Assembly: GCF_002206625.1 (NCBI RefSeq)
Contig: NZ_NGUP01000001.1
Coordinates: 124,001-188,000, forward strand
Direction of reading: 5' to 3'
Origin: Polynucleobacter campilacus
GTDB lineage: Bacteria > Pseudomonadota > Gammaproteobacteria > Burkholderiales > Burkholderiaceae
DNA: 64,000 nt
Every line of letters begins with the position of its first letter. Within the stretch, counting starts at the first letter, position 1. The notes beneath the pieces are model-generated. The model was not told the origin of the DNA. It did no database searches and saw only the letters and a program-made list of their open reading frames with translations. A program made the translations under genes and the position numbers. Positions 21,198 to 31,450 of this stretch are shown here, piece by piece.

Positions 21198-21502
21198 CCC
21201 CCCTTTGTTTTTTAAAGACACTATTTTTCGTCTTCTCAACCTTGATCTGCTGTTCTGTTGTAAATGCCCAATCAAGTAAAGAGAAATCTATTACTTGCTA
21301 TCAGGTTTCCATCAAAGAACCGCTGATGCTTTATGGAAATCCAGGCGATATCTTTTCTTTGTATGACGGTTCGCGCTGGAAAGTGCTAGCTGGCACTCAA
21401 TATGAGTATGTCCCATTACCTTACAAGGATGGCCTGCTTTGTCCTGAGGTTGAGAAATTCATTATTGGCAGCAAGGTAATGCGCGTTTCAAAACTAAACT
21501 AG
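21194..21502 (+). CDS. Hypothetical exported protein
   Basis: MTPLCFLKTLFFVFSTLICCSVVNAQ signal peptide; ORF track start 21176 possible; no family recognised. Confidence 0.55.
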   Translation: MTPLCFLKTLFFVFSTLICCSVVNAQSSKEKSITCYQVSIKEPLMLYGNPGDIFSLYDGSRWKVLAGTQYEYVPLPYKDGLLCPEVEKFIIGSKVMRVSKLN

Positions 21503-21925
21503 TTTTTTTAATGCCTCGAGATATTGATCGGGGTTAAGTTGTCCACCTTCACGCTGCGCTTCCCACATTACCTGTCCTAAGCATTCCATCATGAGGTGCT
21601 GAGCCTCGTGCTCAGAGCCCGCTTTCTTGATCAGCTTTTCTGCTACCTCTTTAATTCCAGGGGGTTGATTAATCAAGATCTGCTCACTAATCGATAGATG
21701 CATTGAGAGGTGCAAGAAAGGATTGGTTTCTCCACGTTCTGGTGTGTAGTCTTGAGCTAAAGCACCTTCAGGATCTGCCAACAGGGTGTGATACTCAGGG
21801 TGGTCTACCATCCAATCACTCGCAAGTGTTTCCATCGAATCTAGGATGTGGCCATCGGTTTTCTTTTTCCAGGTATCGCAGAAAAAGCGACGTACTTCTT
21901 CTCGAGTTGGATTAAATATTGCCAC
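21494..21925 (-). CDS. DUF1841 family protein (GTG start at 21925)
   Basis: IFNPTREEVRRFFCDTW ... EAQHLMMECLGQVMWEAQREG; the extended ORF in the track (to 22024) overlaps nth. Confidence 0.8.
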   Translation of the reverse strand: MAIFNPTREEVRRFFCDTWKKKTDGHILDSMETLASDWMVDHPEYHTLLADPEGALAQDYTPERGETNPFLHLSMHLSISEQILINQPPGIKEVAEKLIKKAGSEHEAQHLMMECLGQVMWEAQREGGQLNPDQYLEALKKLV

Positions 21926-22571
21926 GAACTTTCCCTTTGCCAGTTTTTTGTTTAAAGCCACATAAGGGCTCAACAATACATTGGGCACAATCTGGATTGC
22001 GTGCCTTGCAAGTGTATCTACCATGCAGGATAAGCCAATGATGTGCGTCTAGTAAATACTCTTTAGGTACACGTTTGAGAAGTTGCTCTTCCACTTTAAC
22101 CACATCCTTACCGGGCGCTAAACCAGTGCGATTAGAGACTCTAAAGATATGTGTATCAACAGCAATAGTAGGCTGCCCAAAGGCAGTATTGAGAATCACG
22201 TTGGCAGTTTTTCTACCAACTCCTGGCAAAGCCTCAAGTTCTTCACGAATTTTTGGAACTTGGCCTTGATGTTTTTCTAGCAAGAGGCGACAAGTCTCTT
22301 GAATATGTCTACCCTTGGAGTTAAATAATCCAATGTGCTGAATAAATGGCTTCACCCCTTCTTCACCCAGATCTAAAAGTGCTTTTGGTGTGTTGGCTAT
22401 CTTAAAGAGTTTGCGTGTACCTTTATTGACTGATACATCAGTTGCTTGCGCTGAAAGCAATACTGCAATGAGAAGCTCAAATGGTGAGTTGTACTCAAGT
22501 TCAGTTGTCGGCTTCGGATTATTGGCCTTGAGTTGCTCAAAGAAGGCGCGCCGTTTTTCAGGATTCATCAT
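21912..22571 (-). CDS. nth: Endonuclease III
   Basis: HhH motif LEALPGVGRKTANVILN, VDTHIFRVSNRTGL, C-x6-C-x2-C-x5-C [4Fe-4S] site. Confidence 0.98.
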   Translation of the reverse strand: MMNPEKRRAFFEQLKANNPKPTTELEYNSPFELLIAVLLSAQATDVSVNKGTRKLFKIANTPKALLDLGEEGVKPFIQHIGLFNSKGRHIQETCRLLLEKHQGQVPKIREELEALPGVGRKTANVILNTAFGQPTIAVDTHIFRVSNRTGLAPGKDVVKVEEQLLKRVPKEYLLDAHHWLILHGRYTCKARNPDCAQCIVEPLCGFKQKTGKGKVRGNI

Positions 22572-23260
22572 TTTTGTTGCTGGGCACGTGCAATGGCAGC
22601 AGCAATAATGGCGCGTTTACGCTCTTGCTCTTTCTTTTGCTCATCTGATGTTGGGTTATCCGCATTCACTGCTATTAATTTGGCCGCCGCTTTTTTGGCT
22701 AAACGCTCATCATTATCTTTTTGCTCTCTGTGAAGACGTTGATCTCGCTCGTGATAACGCTGACGTGAAATATCTGCCAAGTCTGGCGACCAGGCATCCC
22801 AGCCCATTTGATTGCCTGTGACATCAATCATGCTGATGCAATCGACGGGGCAGGGAGGAATACAAAGATCGCAACCCGTACACCACTGCGTTAAAACTAC
22901 ATGCATTTGCTTTGAAGCGCCCACAATCGCATCGACTGGACAAGCTTGTATGCATAGAGTGCAGCCAATACATTTCTGTGGATCGATGAAGGCTACTGGT
23001 CTGGGACGCTCTTTACCGCACTCAGGATCTATTGTGGGATGCAGCTCAAAAGCATCTTGTGGATAAATTGGAATGAGTATTTTGCTTAGGCGCGCAATTC
23101 CATCGACGCCTCCTGGTGGACAACGATTGGGTAAAGCCTCACCACTGGCCATCGCTTCTGCATAGCCTCGGCAATCGGGATAACCGCATTTAGTACATTG
23201 TGTTTGAGGAAGTGCATCCTCTAAGCGATCAGCAAGTTCGTTCGCTTGGTTGGTTGTCAT
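22568..23260 (-). CDS. rsxB: RnfB/RsxB-type electron transport ferredoxin subunit
   Basis: PQTQCTKCGYPDCRGYAEAM (Fe-S domain) plus two CxxCxxCxxxCP ferredoxin motifs. Confidence 0.92.
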   Translation of the reverse strand: MTTNQANELADRLEDALPQTQCTKCGYPDCRGYAEAMASGEALPNRCPPGGVDGIARLSKILIPIYPQDAFELHPTIDPECGKERPRPVAFIDPQKCIGCTLCIQACPVDAIVGASKQMHVVLTQWCTGCDLCIPPCPVDCISMIDVTGNQMGWDAWSPDLADISRQRYHERDQRLHREQKDNDERLAKKAAAKLIAVNADNPTSDEQKKEQERKRAIIAAAIARAQQQK

Positions 23261-23276
23261 TGCGAGATCGTGGGTT

Positions 23277-23304
23277 AAAAAAAGTGAGGGCCTTGGCCCC
23301 CACT
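23277..23304 (-). terminator. Rho-independent terminator downstream of phaZ
   Basis: Minus-strand AGTGGGGGCC-AA-GGCCCTCACT stem followed by T7. Confidence 0.85.
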
Positions 23305-23313
23305 GATTGATGC

Positions 23314-24606
23314 TTAGTTAGAGCCTTCTAATTTAGGAGGCCTTGCTTTAGTTCTTTTCTGCGCAACTTGATGCTCGAGAATGAAAGATTTAATCTTTGG
23401 ATAAACCTTGTCACGCCAACGACGACCAGCAAAGATGCCGTAGTGCCCTGCACCAGCAACTTCGTAGTGCGCTTTATGTTCTTTTGGAATACCAACACAC
23501 AAGTTATGTGCCGAGCGGGTTTGCCCACTTCCAGAGATATCATCAAGCTCACCCTCGATAGTCAGCAGTGCAGTCTTTTTAATATCTTGGGGCTTCACTA
23601 AATCACCAGCCACTTCCCAAGTGCCGTTAGGTAAAGCGTAATCTTGGAAAACGGTCTTGATGGTATCTAAGTAAAACTTGGCATCTAAATCTAATACGGC
23701 GTTGTACTCGTCATAGAAACGAATATGCGCATCGGTATCTTGTTCATCACCACGTACCAGATTTTGGAAGTAGTCCCAATGCGATTGCATATGGTTTTGT
23801 GGGTTCATAGCAATAAAGCCGGTGTGTTGCAAGAAGCCTGGATATACCTTGCGACCAGCCCCTGGGTAATTTGGCGGCACTTTGTAGATGACGTGGCTTT
23901 CGAACCAATCAAAAGACTTGTGTTCAGCCAGATTATTTACAGCAGTCGGTGATTTGCGGGCATCAATTGGGCCGCCCATCATAATCATGGATGCAGGAGT
24001 TTCTTCACCAGCAGAAGCCATCAGAGAAATGGCACCTAAGGTTGGAACGGTAGGCTGACAAACTGATACAACATGCAAATCTTTCGCACCAATCGCACGA
24101 ATAAACTCTTGGATGTAGTGAACATAGTCATCTAGACCAAATTCACCATCTTCAATTGGAACGTTACGTGCATCAATCCAGTCGGTAATGTAAACCTTAT
24201 GATCTTGTAATAGCGTACGAACGGTATCGCGCAACAAGGTAGCATGATGGCCAGACATCGGAGCTACTACCAATACAACCGGATCATCCTTGAGGCTCTT
24301 GATGGTTTCTACATCATCCGAAAAGCGTTTGAAGCGAACTAGATTGCAAAAAGGTTTTGCAACGATCGTTCTTTCATGGATGGCTACTTCTTGACCATGT
24401 GCTTGTACTGCCCGAATACCAAATTCTGGTTTTTTGTAGTTTTTACCTAGGCGATAAAGAAGTTCGTAACTAGCAGCTAAACGCTCAGATCCTGGAACCA
24501 TCGATGCTGGATTGGAGGCATTGATAAATGCCTCTGAGGCTGCCCGCGCCCATGAGCTGAGGGGTTGAAGTAAAGCTGTTTGGAACTCGTGTAACTGATA
24601 TAACAT
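23314..24606 (-). CDS. phaZ: Intracellular polyhydroxyalkanoate depolymerase
   Basis: PHB depolymerase features: VLVVAPMSGHHATLLRDTVRTLLQDHKVYITDWIDARNVP, VVSVCQPTVPTLGAISLM. Confidence 0.93.
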   Translation of the reverse strand: MLYQLHEFQTALLQPLSSWARAASEAFINASNPASMVPGSERLAASYELLYRLGKNYKKPEFGIRAVQAHGQEVAIHERTIVAKPFCNLVRFKRFSDDVETIKSLKDDPVVLVVAPMSGHHATLLRDTVRTLLQDHKVYITDWIDARNVPIEDGEFGLDDYVHYIQEFIRAIGAKDLHVVSVCQPTVPTLGAISLMASAGEETPASMIMMGGPIDARKSPTAVNNLAEHKSFDWFESHVIYKVPPNYPGAGRKVYPGFLQHTGFIAMNPQNHMQSHWDYFQNLVRGDEQDTDAHIRFYDEYNAVLDLDAKFYLDTIKTVFQDYALPNGTWEVAGDLVKPQDIKKTALLTIEGELDDISGSGQTRSAHNLCVGIPKEHKAHYEVAGAGHYGIFAGRRWRDKVYPKIKSFILEHQVAQKRTKARPPKLEGSN

Positions 24607-24637
24607 TTTAGCTCCTGTAATTCTGTATATCCGCTTG

Positions 24638-25837
24638 TTATCCTAATACGCGGGCGATTGCTTTGGCTACTTTATCAATATTTTTGGTATTGAGCGCCGC
24701 AACACAAATGCGTCCAGTGGAGAGGGCATAAATACCATCTTCTTTCTGTAGGCGTTCAACTTGCTCAGCCGTTAAGCCTGAGTAAGAAAACATTCCACGT
24801 TGCTGTTCGATAAAAGCAAAATCTTGTTTCACACCAGCAGCAGCCAGTTTTTCAACGAGGCCATGACGCATTGCTTTAATACGGTCACGCATTTCTGCTA
24901 ACTCATCTTCCCAAAGCTTGCGTAGTTCAGGGGAATTTAAAACAGCAGAAACAATGGCACCGCCGTGAGTTGGGGGATTTGAATAGTTGGTGCGAATCAC
25001 ACGCTTCAATTGTGAGAGTACGCGAGTAGACTCATCTTTACTTTGCGTCACGATGGACAGAGCACCGACACGCTCACCATAAAGTGAAAATGACTTGGAG
25101 AAAGAGCTCGATACGAAGAAGGACATACCAGACTGAGCAAAGAGGCGAACCGCAATACCATCTTGTTCAATGCCAGATGCAAAGCCTTGGTAAGCCATAT
25201 CCAAGAAGGGAATCAAACTCTTGTTTTTGCAGATGTCGATCACTTGATGCCATTGCGCTTCAGTAATGTCAGCGCCAGTTGGGTTATGACAGCAGGCATG
25301 CAAAAGAACAGTAGTGTTCTTTGGGAAGGACTCTAGAGATTTCACCATGCCATCAAAATCAACACCCCGAGTTTTGCCATCGAAGTAGGCGTATTCCACA
25401 ACTTCAAAGCCCGCGGATTCAAAAATACCGCGGTGGTTTTCCCAGGTTGGATTGCTGATAGCGCAGGGCGCGTTTAAATTAAGACGCTTAATAAAGTCAG
25501 CGCCAACACGTAATGCACCAGTGCCGCCCAAACATTCCGCAGTCACAACGCGGCCATCTTTGATCAGCGTCGAGTCAGCGCCAAACAATAAATTTTGCAC
25601 CGCGCTGTTGTAGGGGTTTGGGCCTTCAATTGGAATGTAGCTGCGTGGAGAATGTTTAGCAACGATCGCTTCTTCAGCCTTGATCACCGCTTTAAGAAGG
25701 GGTACCTTACCTTCATCGGTGTAATACACGCCAACTCCCAGGTTAACTTTGTCAGCACGTTGATCTGCAACGTAGGCTTCTGTGAGACCAAAAATAGGAT
25801 CTTTGGGGGCTAATTGGACGGAGGCAAAAAGGGTCAT
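24638..25837 (-). CDS. Aspartate/aromatic amino acid aminotransferase
   Basis: LNLGVGVYY-like N-terminus, CCHNPTGADIT, SSSFSKSFSLYGERVGAL PLP-lysine motif (AspC/TyrB family). Confidence 0.95.
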   Translation of the reverse strand: MTLFASVQLAPKDPIFGLTEAYVADQRADKVNLGVGVYYTDEGKVPLLKAVIKAEEAIVAKHSPRSYIPIEGPNPYNSAVQNLLFGADSTLIKDGRVVTAECLGGTGALRVGADFIKRLNLNAPCAISNPTWENHRGIFESAGFEVVEYAYFDGKTRGVDFDGMVKSLESFPKNTTVLLHACCHNPTGADITEAQWHQVIDICKNKSLIPFLDMAYQGFASGIEQDGIAVRLFAQSGMSFFVSSSFSKSFSLYGERVGALSIVTQSKDESTRVLSQLKRVIRTNYSNPPTHGGAIVSAVLNSPELRKLWEDELAEMRDRIKAMRHGLVEKLAAAGVKQDFAFIEQQRGMFSYSGLTAEQVERLQKEDGIYALSTGRICVAALNTKNIDKVAKAIARVLG

Positions 25838-25996
25838 TGGCGTTCGAAAATGATGGTTTAAAGGTTGCTTCGCTATTAATTGCCATTCAATTTGGCTTAA
25901 TTAATGGTTTTAGAGGCCAGAATTAACTATTTCCAAATAAAAACGGCAAAATCATTGTTTGTACAAAATTCGCTGTGAAGAAAACTCACAGATCAA

Positions 25997-28150
25997 ATGA
26001 TAGCTGAGATGCCCCCTAAGCCGCCCAAAACGTCGTCCAATTCCCCAGCTAAAGAAGATGCCCAAAAACCAGTTGCTGACCCATTGGGCGAGGCTGGCCA
26101 TGATCTGGATCCTGCCAAATTTGTTAGCTTTCCAGGCTCTCCCTATCAGCTTTATCAGCCCTTTAGCCCTGCTGGTGATCAACCAGGGGCGATTGAAGGC
26201 TTAGTCGAGGGTATTGAGGATGGGCTCACTTTTCAGACCCTTCTCGGGGTTACGGGCTCCGGAAAGACCTTCACTATGGCCAATGTGATCGCCAGAACGG
26301 GGCGTCCAGCCATTATTTTTGCGCCAAACAAGACCTTGGCTGCTCAGCTCTATAGTGAATTTAGAGAGTTTTTTCCCAAAAATGCGGTTGAGTACTTTGT
26401 AAGTTATTACGACTATTACCAACCTGAGGCTTATGTTCCTCAGCGCGATCTCTTTATTGAAAAAGACTCATCCATTAATGAGCACATTGAGCAGATGCGA
26501 CTGTCTGCAACTAAGAGTTTGTTAGAGCGACGTGATGTCATTATCGTTGCAACTGTTTCTGCAATTTATGGCATTGGTAATCCCGGTGACTATCACAGTA
26601 TGGTGATGACATTGCGTCCTGGCGATAAGATGAGTCAACGCGATATTTTAATGAGACTAATTGCGATGCAATACGATCGTAACGAGACGGATTTCAAGCG
26701 CGGTGTATTTAGAGTGCGTGGCGACACGATTGATATTTTTCCGGCCGAACATAATGAGTTAGCGGTACGCGTTGAATTGTTTGATGATGTGGTGGAGAGC
26801 TTACAATTTTTTGATCCACTCACTGGGAAGATCCGTCAAAAGATTCCGCGTTTTACGGTCTACCCAAGTTCACACTATGTAACACCACGCGAAACGGTAC
26901 TCAAAGCGATTGAAACAATTAAGACGGAGTTGCGTACTCGCTTAGATGAGTTTGTCAAAGATGGAAAACTGGTTGAGGCGCAACGCCTAGAGCAGCGCAC
27001 CCGGTTTGATTTAGAGATGCTCAATGAATTGGGTTTTTGCAAAGGCATTGAGAACTACTCTCGCCATCTTTCTGGGGCCTCTCCAGGCGAGGCACCGCCA
27101 ACCTTAGTGGACTATCTGCCGAATGATGCCTTGATGTTCTTGGATGAGAGCCATGTCCTTATTGGGCAACTGAATGCCATGTATAACGGCGATAAATCGC
27201 GCAAACATACTTTGGTGGAATTTGGTTTTCGCTTGCCTTCAGCAATGGATAACCGGCCACTTAAATTTACTGAGTTTGAAACCAAGATGCGTCAAACCAT
27301 TTTTGTTTCTGCGACACCAGCTGATTATGAAAATACCCACCAAGGTAAGGTAGTCGAGCAAGTGGCTAGACCCACTGGATTAGTTGATCCAGAAATTGAA
27401 GTATTACCTGCAAGCACTCAAGTTGATAATTTACTAGATCAGATTCATGAGCGCGTCAAAGTGCATGAGCGGGTATTGGTAACTGTACTTACAAAGCGTA
27501 TGGCAGAACAATTAACAGACTATTTGTCTGACAATGGTGTGAAGGTGCGATATGTTCACTCAGACATTGACACCGTTGAACGAGTTGAAATTTTGCGGGA
27601 CTTGCGTTTAGGGGTCTTCGATGTTTTAGTGGGCATTAACTTATTGCGCGAGGGTTTGGATATTCCAGAGGTTTCTCTGGTGGCTATTTTGGATGCTGAT
27701 AAAGAAGGCTTCTTACGCTCTGAACGCAGTTTGATTCAGACGATTGGACGCGCCGCACGAAACATTCGAGGCAAAGCCATTTTGTATGCCGATAGGGTGA
27801 CTGACTCTATGCGTAGGGCGATGGGCGAAACCGAAAGACGCCGTACCAAGCAAATTGCCTTTAATAAGCTCCATGGAATTGAGCCTAAGGGGGTCCAAAA
27901 GCGGATTAAGGACATTATTGATGGGGTCTATGACGTTAAAGAGAAGCGCGAGGAGATGCAGACTGAGCAGGAACGGGCGCGCTATGAAGATATGAGTGAG
28001 AAGGATCTGGCAGTGGAAATCAAGCGTCTGGAGAAGCAAATGAACGCTGAAGCCAAGAATCTGGAATTTGAGAAGGCCGCCAGCACCCGGGACCGCCTGA
28101 CCAAGGTGAAGGAAATGGCTTTTGGGGCCAGGTCCCGAGATTCGGTTTAA
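25997..28150 (+). CDS. uvrB: Excinuclease ABC subunit B
   Basis: [55 protein letters not shown]-terminal UVR motif. Confidence 0.98.
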   Translation: MIAEMPPKPPKTSSNSPAKEDAQKPVADPLGEAGHDLDPAKFVSFPGSPYQLYQPFSPAGDQPGAIEGLVEGIEDGLTFQTLLGVTGSGKTFTMANVIARTGRPAIIFAPNKTLAAQLYSEFREFFPKNAVEYFVSYYDYYQPEAYVPQRDLFIEKDSSINEHIEQMRLSATKSLLERRDVIIVATVSAIYGIGNPGDYHSMVMTLRPGDKMSQRDILMRLIAMQYDRNETDFKRGVFRVRGDTIDIFPAEHNELAVRVELFDDVVESLQFFDPLTGKIRQKIPRFTVYPSSHYVTPRETVLKAIETIKTELRTRLDEFVKDGKLVEAQRLEQRTRFDLEMLNELGFCKGIENYSRHLSGASPGEAPPTLVDYLPNDALMFLDESHVLIGQLNAMYNGDKSRKHTLVEFGFRLPSAMDNRPLKFTEFETKMRQTIFVSATPADYENTHQGKVVEQVARPTGLVDPEIEVLPASTQVDNLLDQIHERVKVHERVLVTVLTKRMAEQLTDYLSDNGVKVRYVHSDIDTVERVEILRDLRLGVFDVLVGINLLREGLDIPEVSLVAILDADKEGFLRSERSLIQTIGRAARNIRGKAILYADRVTDSMRRAMGETERRRTKQIAFNKLHGIEPKGVQKRIKDIIDGVYDVKEKREEMQTEQERARYEDMSEKDLAVEIKRLEKQMNAEAKNLEFEKAASTRDRLTKVKEMAFGARSRDSV

Positions 28151-28227
28151 AGACTCAATCCGCTAATTCCTGACTTACCTTGAGGTTTTTTAGGATAATT
28201 CCCGAGCAATTTGATAGGGATTATGGT

Positions 28228-28252
28228 AAAGTTGAGTGGATTGGTCGGGTAT
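28228..28252. promoter_or_regulatory. Candidate type-1 IscR binding site upstream of iscR
   Basis: AAAGTTGAGTGGATTGGTCGGGTAT matches 21/25 positions of ATASYYGACTRwwwYAGTCRRSTAT (hand alignment). Confidence 0.65.
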
Positions 28253-28303
28253 TACCCGCCTGACCATGAGCTGTCCATAAACAATCCATTACCAAGGTGA
28301 AAT

Positions 28304-28873
28304 ATGAGACTTACAACTAAAGGCCGTTTTGCAGTAACCGCAATGATCGATTTAGCCCTGCGTGAAGCGCATGGACCTGTAACTTTGGCTGGAATTAGCC
28401 AAAGACAAAAGATTTCCCTTTCCTATCTAGAGCAATTGTTCGGCAAATTACGCCGCTTCAATATCGTCGAGAGCACTCGCGGCCCTGGAGGTGGATACAC
28501 CCTCGCACGCAGTGCAGATGCCATTAGCGTTGCAGACATCATTGTTGCTGTCGATGAGCCATTAGATGCGACCCAATGCGGTGGTAAAGGCAACTGTCAT
28601 AGCGACGAAGATGAACATGGCCATTGTATGACCCATGATCTTTGGAGCAACCTCAATCTCAAAATGGTTGAGTACTTAAGCTCGGTTAGTTTACGTAACT
28701 TGGTTCAGCAACAAGAAGGGCGCGGAGTCGTGATTCAGGATATGCGCCAGAAGAAAGTCAAAGTTGAAAGTGCAAAAGCTGAAAAGACAGCACCAGCACT
28801 GGCAGCCAAGAAAGAAGTTGCACCTAAAGCACCATTAATTAATTCAGTATTTAATTGGGCGCGTCAAAGTTAA
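28304..28873 (+). CDS. iscR: Fe-S cluster assembly transcriptional regulator IscR
   Basis: MRLTTKGRFAVTAMIDLAL, Rrf2 HTH, three Cys plus His motif; first gene of the isc operon. Confidence 0.97.
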   Translation: MRLTTKGRFAVTAMIDLALREAHGPVTLAGISQRQKISLSYLEQLFGKLRRFNIVESTRGPGGGYTLARSADAISVADIIVAVDEPLDATQCGGKGNCHSDEDEHGHCMTHDLWSNLNLKMVEYLSSVSLRNLVQQQEGRGVVIQDMRQKKVKVESAKAEKTAPALAAKKEVAPKAPLINSVFNWARQS

Positions 28874-28900
28874 TAGTAGTTATTCATTTATAAGCAAATC

Positions 28901-30160
28901 ATGAACGCACCGCAAGACCTTCCAAAGCAACCTGTACCGATGTTTAGTCCTAAGCACTTTCCGGTATATATGGATTACTCGGCTACAACCCCGATTGATC
29001 CACGGGTGGTCGATAAAATGTTGCCCTACTTGCGTGAGCAATTTGGTAATGCTGCCTCCCGCAGTCATGCTTATGGTTGGGCTGCTGAAGAAGCGGTTGA
29101 GTGGGCGCGTTCAGAAGTTGCACAATTAGTTCATGCTGATCCACGAGAGATTGTGTTTACTAGTGGTGCAACTGAAAGTATCAACCTCGCATTAAAAGGT
29201 GCTGCGCATTTCTATAAAGATCGTGGCAATCACATCATTACTGTAAAGACTGAGCACAAGGCAACCTTAGATACTTGTCGTGAGCTAGAGCGTGAAGGTT
29301 ATGAAGTGACTTATTTGGATGTATTGCCAAGCGGTTTGATTGACTTTGCACAGCTAGAGACTGCCATGAAGCCTGGCACGATTTTGACTTCAGTGATGTA
29401 TGTCAATAATGAAATCGGTGTGGTGCAAGACATTCCAGCTATTGGTGAGTTATGCCGTTCACGTGGAGTGATTCTTCACGTAGATGCTGCACAAGCAACT
29501 GGTAAAGTTGAAATCGACTTAGAGAAGACCAAGGTTGACTTGATGAGTTTTTCTGCTCACAAGACTTATGGTCCTAAAGGCATTGGCGCATTGTTTGTGC
29601 GTCGTAAGCCCCGTATTCGTATTGAAGCTCAGATTCATGGTGGTGGCCATGAGCGTGGTATGCGCTCTGGAACCTTAGCTGTCCATCAAATTGTGGGTAT
29701 GGGTGAGGCCTTCCGCATTGCTCGTATCGAGATGGCTGAAGGAAATAAGCGTATTCGTGCGTTGCGTGATCGTCTGTTGGCTGGCCTGAAAGATATTGAA
29801 GAGGTTTATGTCAATGGTGATATGGACCACCGTGTTCCTCATAACCTCAATATCAGCTTTAACTATGTTGAAGGCGAATCGATGTTGATGGCTTTAAAAG
29901 ACTTGGCCATCTCATCTGGCTCAGCTTGTACTTCCGCATCTCTTGAGCCATCTTATGTATTACGCGCTTTGGGACGCAATGATGAATTAGCGCATAGTTC
30001 TATTCGTTTTACTCTCGGTCGCTTTACAACCGAAGAGGAAGTAGATTTCACCATCAAGTTAGTGAAAGAAAAGATTGCGAAGTTGCGTGAGCTTTCACCA
30101 TTATGGGAAATGTTTAAAGACGGAGTCGACTTAAGTACGATTCAATGGGCAGCACACTAA
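28901..30160 (+). CDS. iscS: Cysteine desulfurase IscS
   Basis: [49 protein letters not shown]. Confidence 0.98.
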   Translation: MNAPQDLPKQPVPMFSPKHFPVYMDYSATTPIDPRVVDKMLPYLREQFGNAASRSHAYGWAAEEAVEWARSEVAQLVHADPREIVFTSGATESINLALKGAAHFYKDRGNHIITVKTEHKATLDTCRELEREGYEVTYLDVLPSGLIDFAQLETAMKPGTILTSVMYVNNEIGVVQDIPAIGELCRSRGVILHVDAAQATGKVEIDLEKTKVDLMSFSAHKTYGPKGIGALFVRRKPRIRIEAQIHGGGHERGMRSGTLAVHQIVGMGEAFRIARIEMAEGNKRIRALRDRLLAGLKDIEEVYVNGDMDHRVPHNLNISFNYVEGESMLMALKDLAISSGSACTSASLEPSYVLRALGRNDELAHSSIRFTLGRFTTEEEVDFTIKLVKEKIAKLRELSPLWEMFKDGVDLSTIQWAAH

Positions 30161-30195
30161 ATAATAATTAAATAAAGAAATAACGAGGGAATACC

Positions 30196-30582
30196 ATGGC
30201 TTATAGCGATAAAGTGATTGACCATTACGAAAATCCAAGAAATGTTGGCTCTTTTGAAAAGGGCGATGATAGTGTTGGTACCGGAATGGTTGGCGCGCCT
30301 GCTTGTGGCGACGTGATGAAATTACAAATCCGTGTAAATGATCAGGGTGTGATCGAAGATGCCAAGTTCAAGACCTATGGCTGCGGCTCAGCGATTGCCT
30401 CCTCCTCATTGGTTACTGAGTGGGTAAAGGGTAAGACTTTGGATCAAGCTTTAGAGATTAAGAACTCTCTGATTGCGCAAGAGTTAGCTTTGCCACCTGT
30501 AAAGATTCACTGCTCTATCTTGGCGGAAGATGCTATTAAAGCTGCGGTTGCAGATTACAAAGAAAAACATCCAGCCGTATAA
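30196..30582 (+). CDS. iscU: Fe-S cluster scaffold IscU
   Basis: [59 protein letters not shown]. Confidence 0.98.
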   Translation: MAYSDKVIDHYENPRNVGSFEKGDDSVGTGMVGAPACGDVMKLQIRVNDQGVIEDAKFKTYGCGSAIASSSLVTEWVKGKTLDQALEIKNSLIAQELALPPVKIHCSILAEDAIKAAVADYKEKHPAV

Positions 30583-30593
30583 AAGACAAAACT

Positions 30594-30917
30594 ATGGCAA
30601 TCACCCTAACCGATAAAGCAGCTGCACACGTTAACCGCAATTTAGAAAAGCGCGGCAAGGGGTGTGGTTTGCGTTTAGGGGTTCGTACGACAGGTTGCTC
30701 TGGTTTAGCTTATCAATTGGAGTATGTAGATGAGCCAGCCGCTGAAGATCAAGTATTTGAGTCCAATGGCGTGAAAGTATTTATTGATCCAAAGAGCTTG
30801 GCTTATTTGGATGGAACAGAGCTAGACTTTGTACGTGAGGGTTTGAACGAAGGGTTTAAGTTTCAAAATCCAAACGTAAAAGATGAGTGTGGTTGTGGCG
30901 AATCCTTCCGCGTCTGA
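30594..30917 (+). CDS. iscA: Iron-sulfur cluster assembly protein IscA
   Basis: [19 protein letters not shown] and ECGCGESF Cys motifs. Confidence 0.97.
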   Translation: MAITLTDKAAAHVNRNLEKRGKGCGLRLGVRTTGCSGLAYQLEYVDEPAAEDQVFESNGVKVFIDPKSLAYLDGTELDFVREGLNEGFKFQNPNVKDECGCGESFRV

Positions 30918-31422
30918 CGATTACTTTCGCTTCTTTGGACTAAATCAGCAATTCACAATCGATTTGCCTGCCCTTGAACAGGCTTATCTAGCAATTCAAA
31001 AAGAAGTTCATCCTGATCGCCATGCACGTGGCAGCGATACAGAACAACGTCTTGCCATGCAAATGGCTACATTGGCCAATACCGCATTGCAAACGCTTAA
31101 GAATCCCGTACAACGCGGTTTGTATATTTGCCAGCTGCACTGTGTAGATGCCAAGCTAGAAACTAATACTGCTATGCCAGCTGCATTTCTGATGAAGCAG
31201 ATGGAATGGCGCGAGAGTTTAGATGAGCAAGCCGATGATCTTCCTGCTTTAGAAAAACTCATGGATGAGGTCGCAGTTTCCAAGCAAGATACTCTGGCTG
31301 AGATAGCCCAAGCAATCGATAGTGCTAAAAATTATCAACGCGCTGCCGAACTTCTCAGAGGATTGCTCTTTATTGATAAGTTTGCTATCGAGCTTGATGA
31401 TGCCATTGTGGCCTTGGCCTAG
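30883..31422 (+). CDS. hscB: Co-chaperone HscB (start codon uncertain)
   Basis: J-domain HPD in [19 protein letters not shown]; between iscA and hscA. Confidence 0.94.
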   Translation: MSVVVANPSASDDYFRFFGLNQQFTIDLPALEQAYLAIQKEVHPDRHARGSDTEQRLAMQMATLANTALQTLKNPVQRGLYICQLHCVDAKLETNTAMPAAFLMKQMEWRESLDEQADDLPALEKLMDEVAVSKQDTLAEIAQAIDSAKNYQRAAELLRGLLFIDKFAIELDDAIVALA

Positions 31423-31450
31423 CCTATAACCGAATTAAAATTTAAAACTT

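Noticed and set aside
21926-22024. N-terminal extension of the DUF1841 ORF
   Set aside because: It runs through the nth 3' end; conserved sequence starts at GTG 21925.
22568-23260. Start of a complete Rnf/Rsx complex
   Set aside because: Only the RnfB/RsxB-like gene next to nth is present; no RnfA, C, D, G or E genes flank it.
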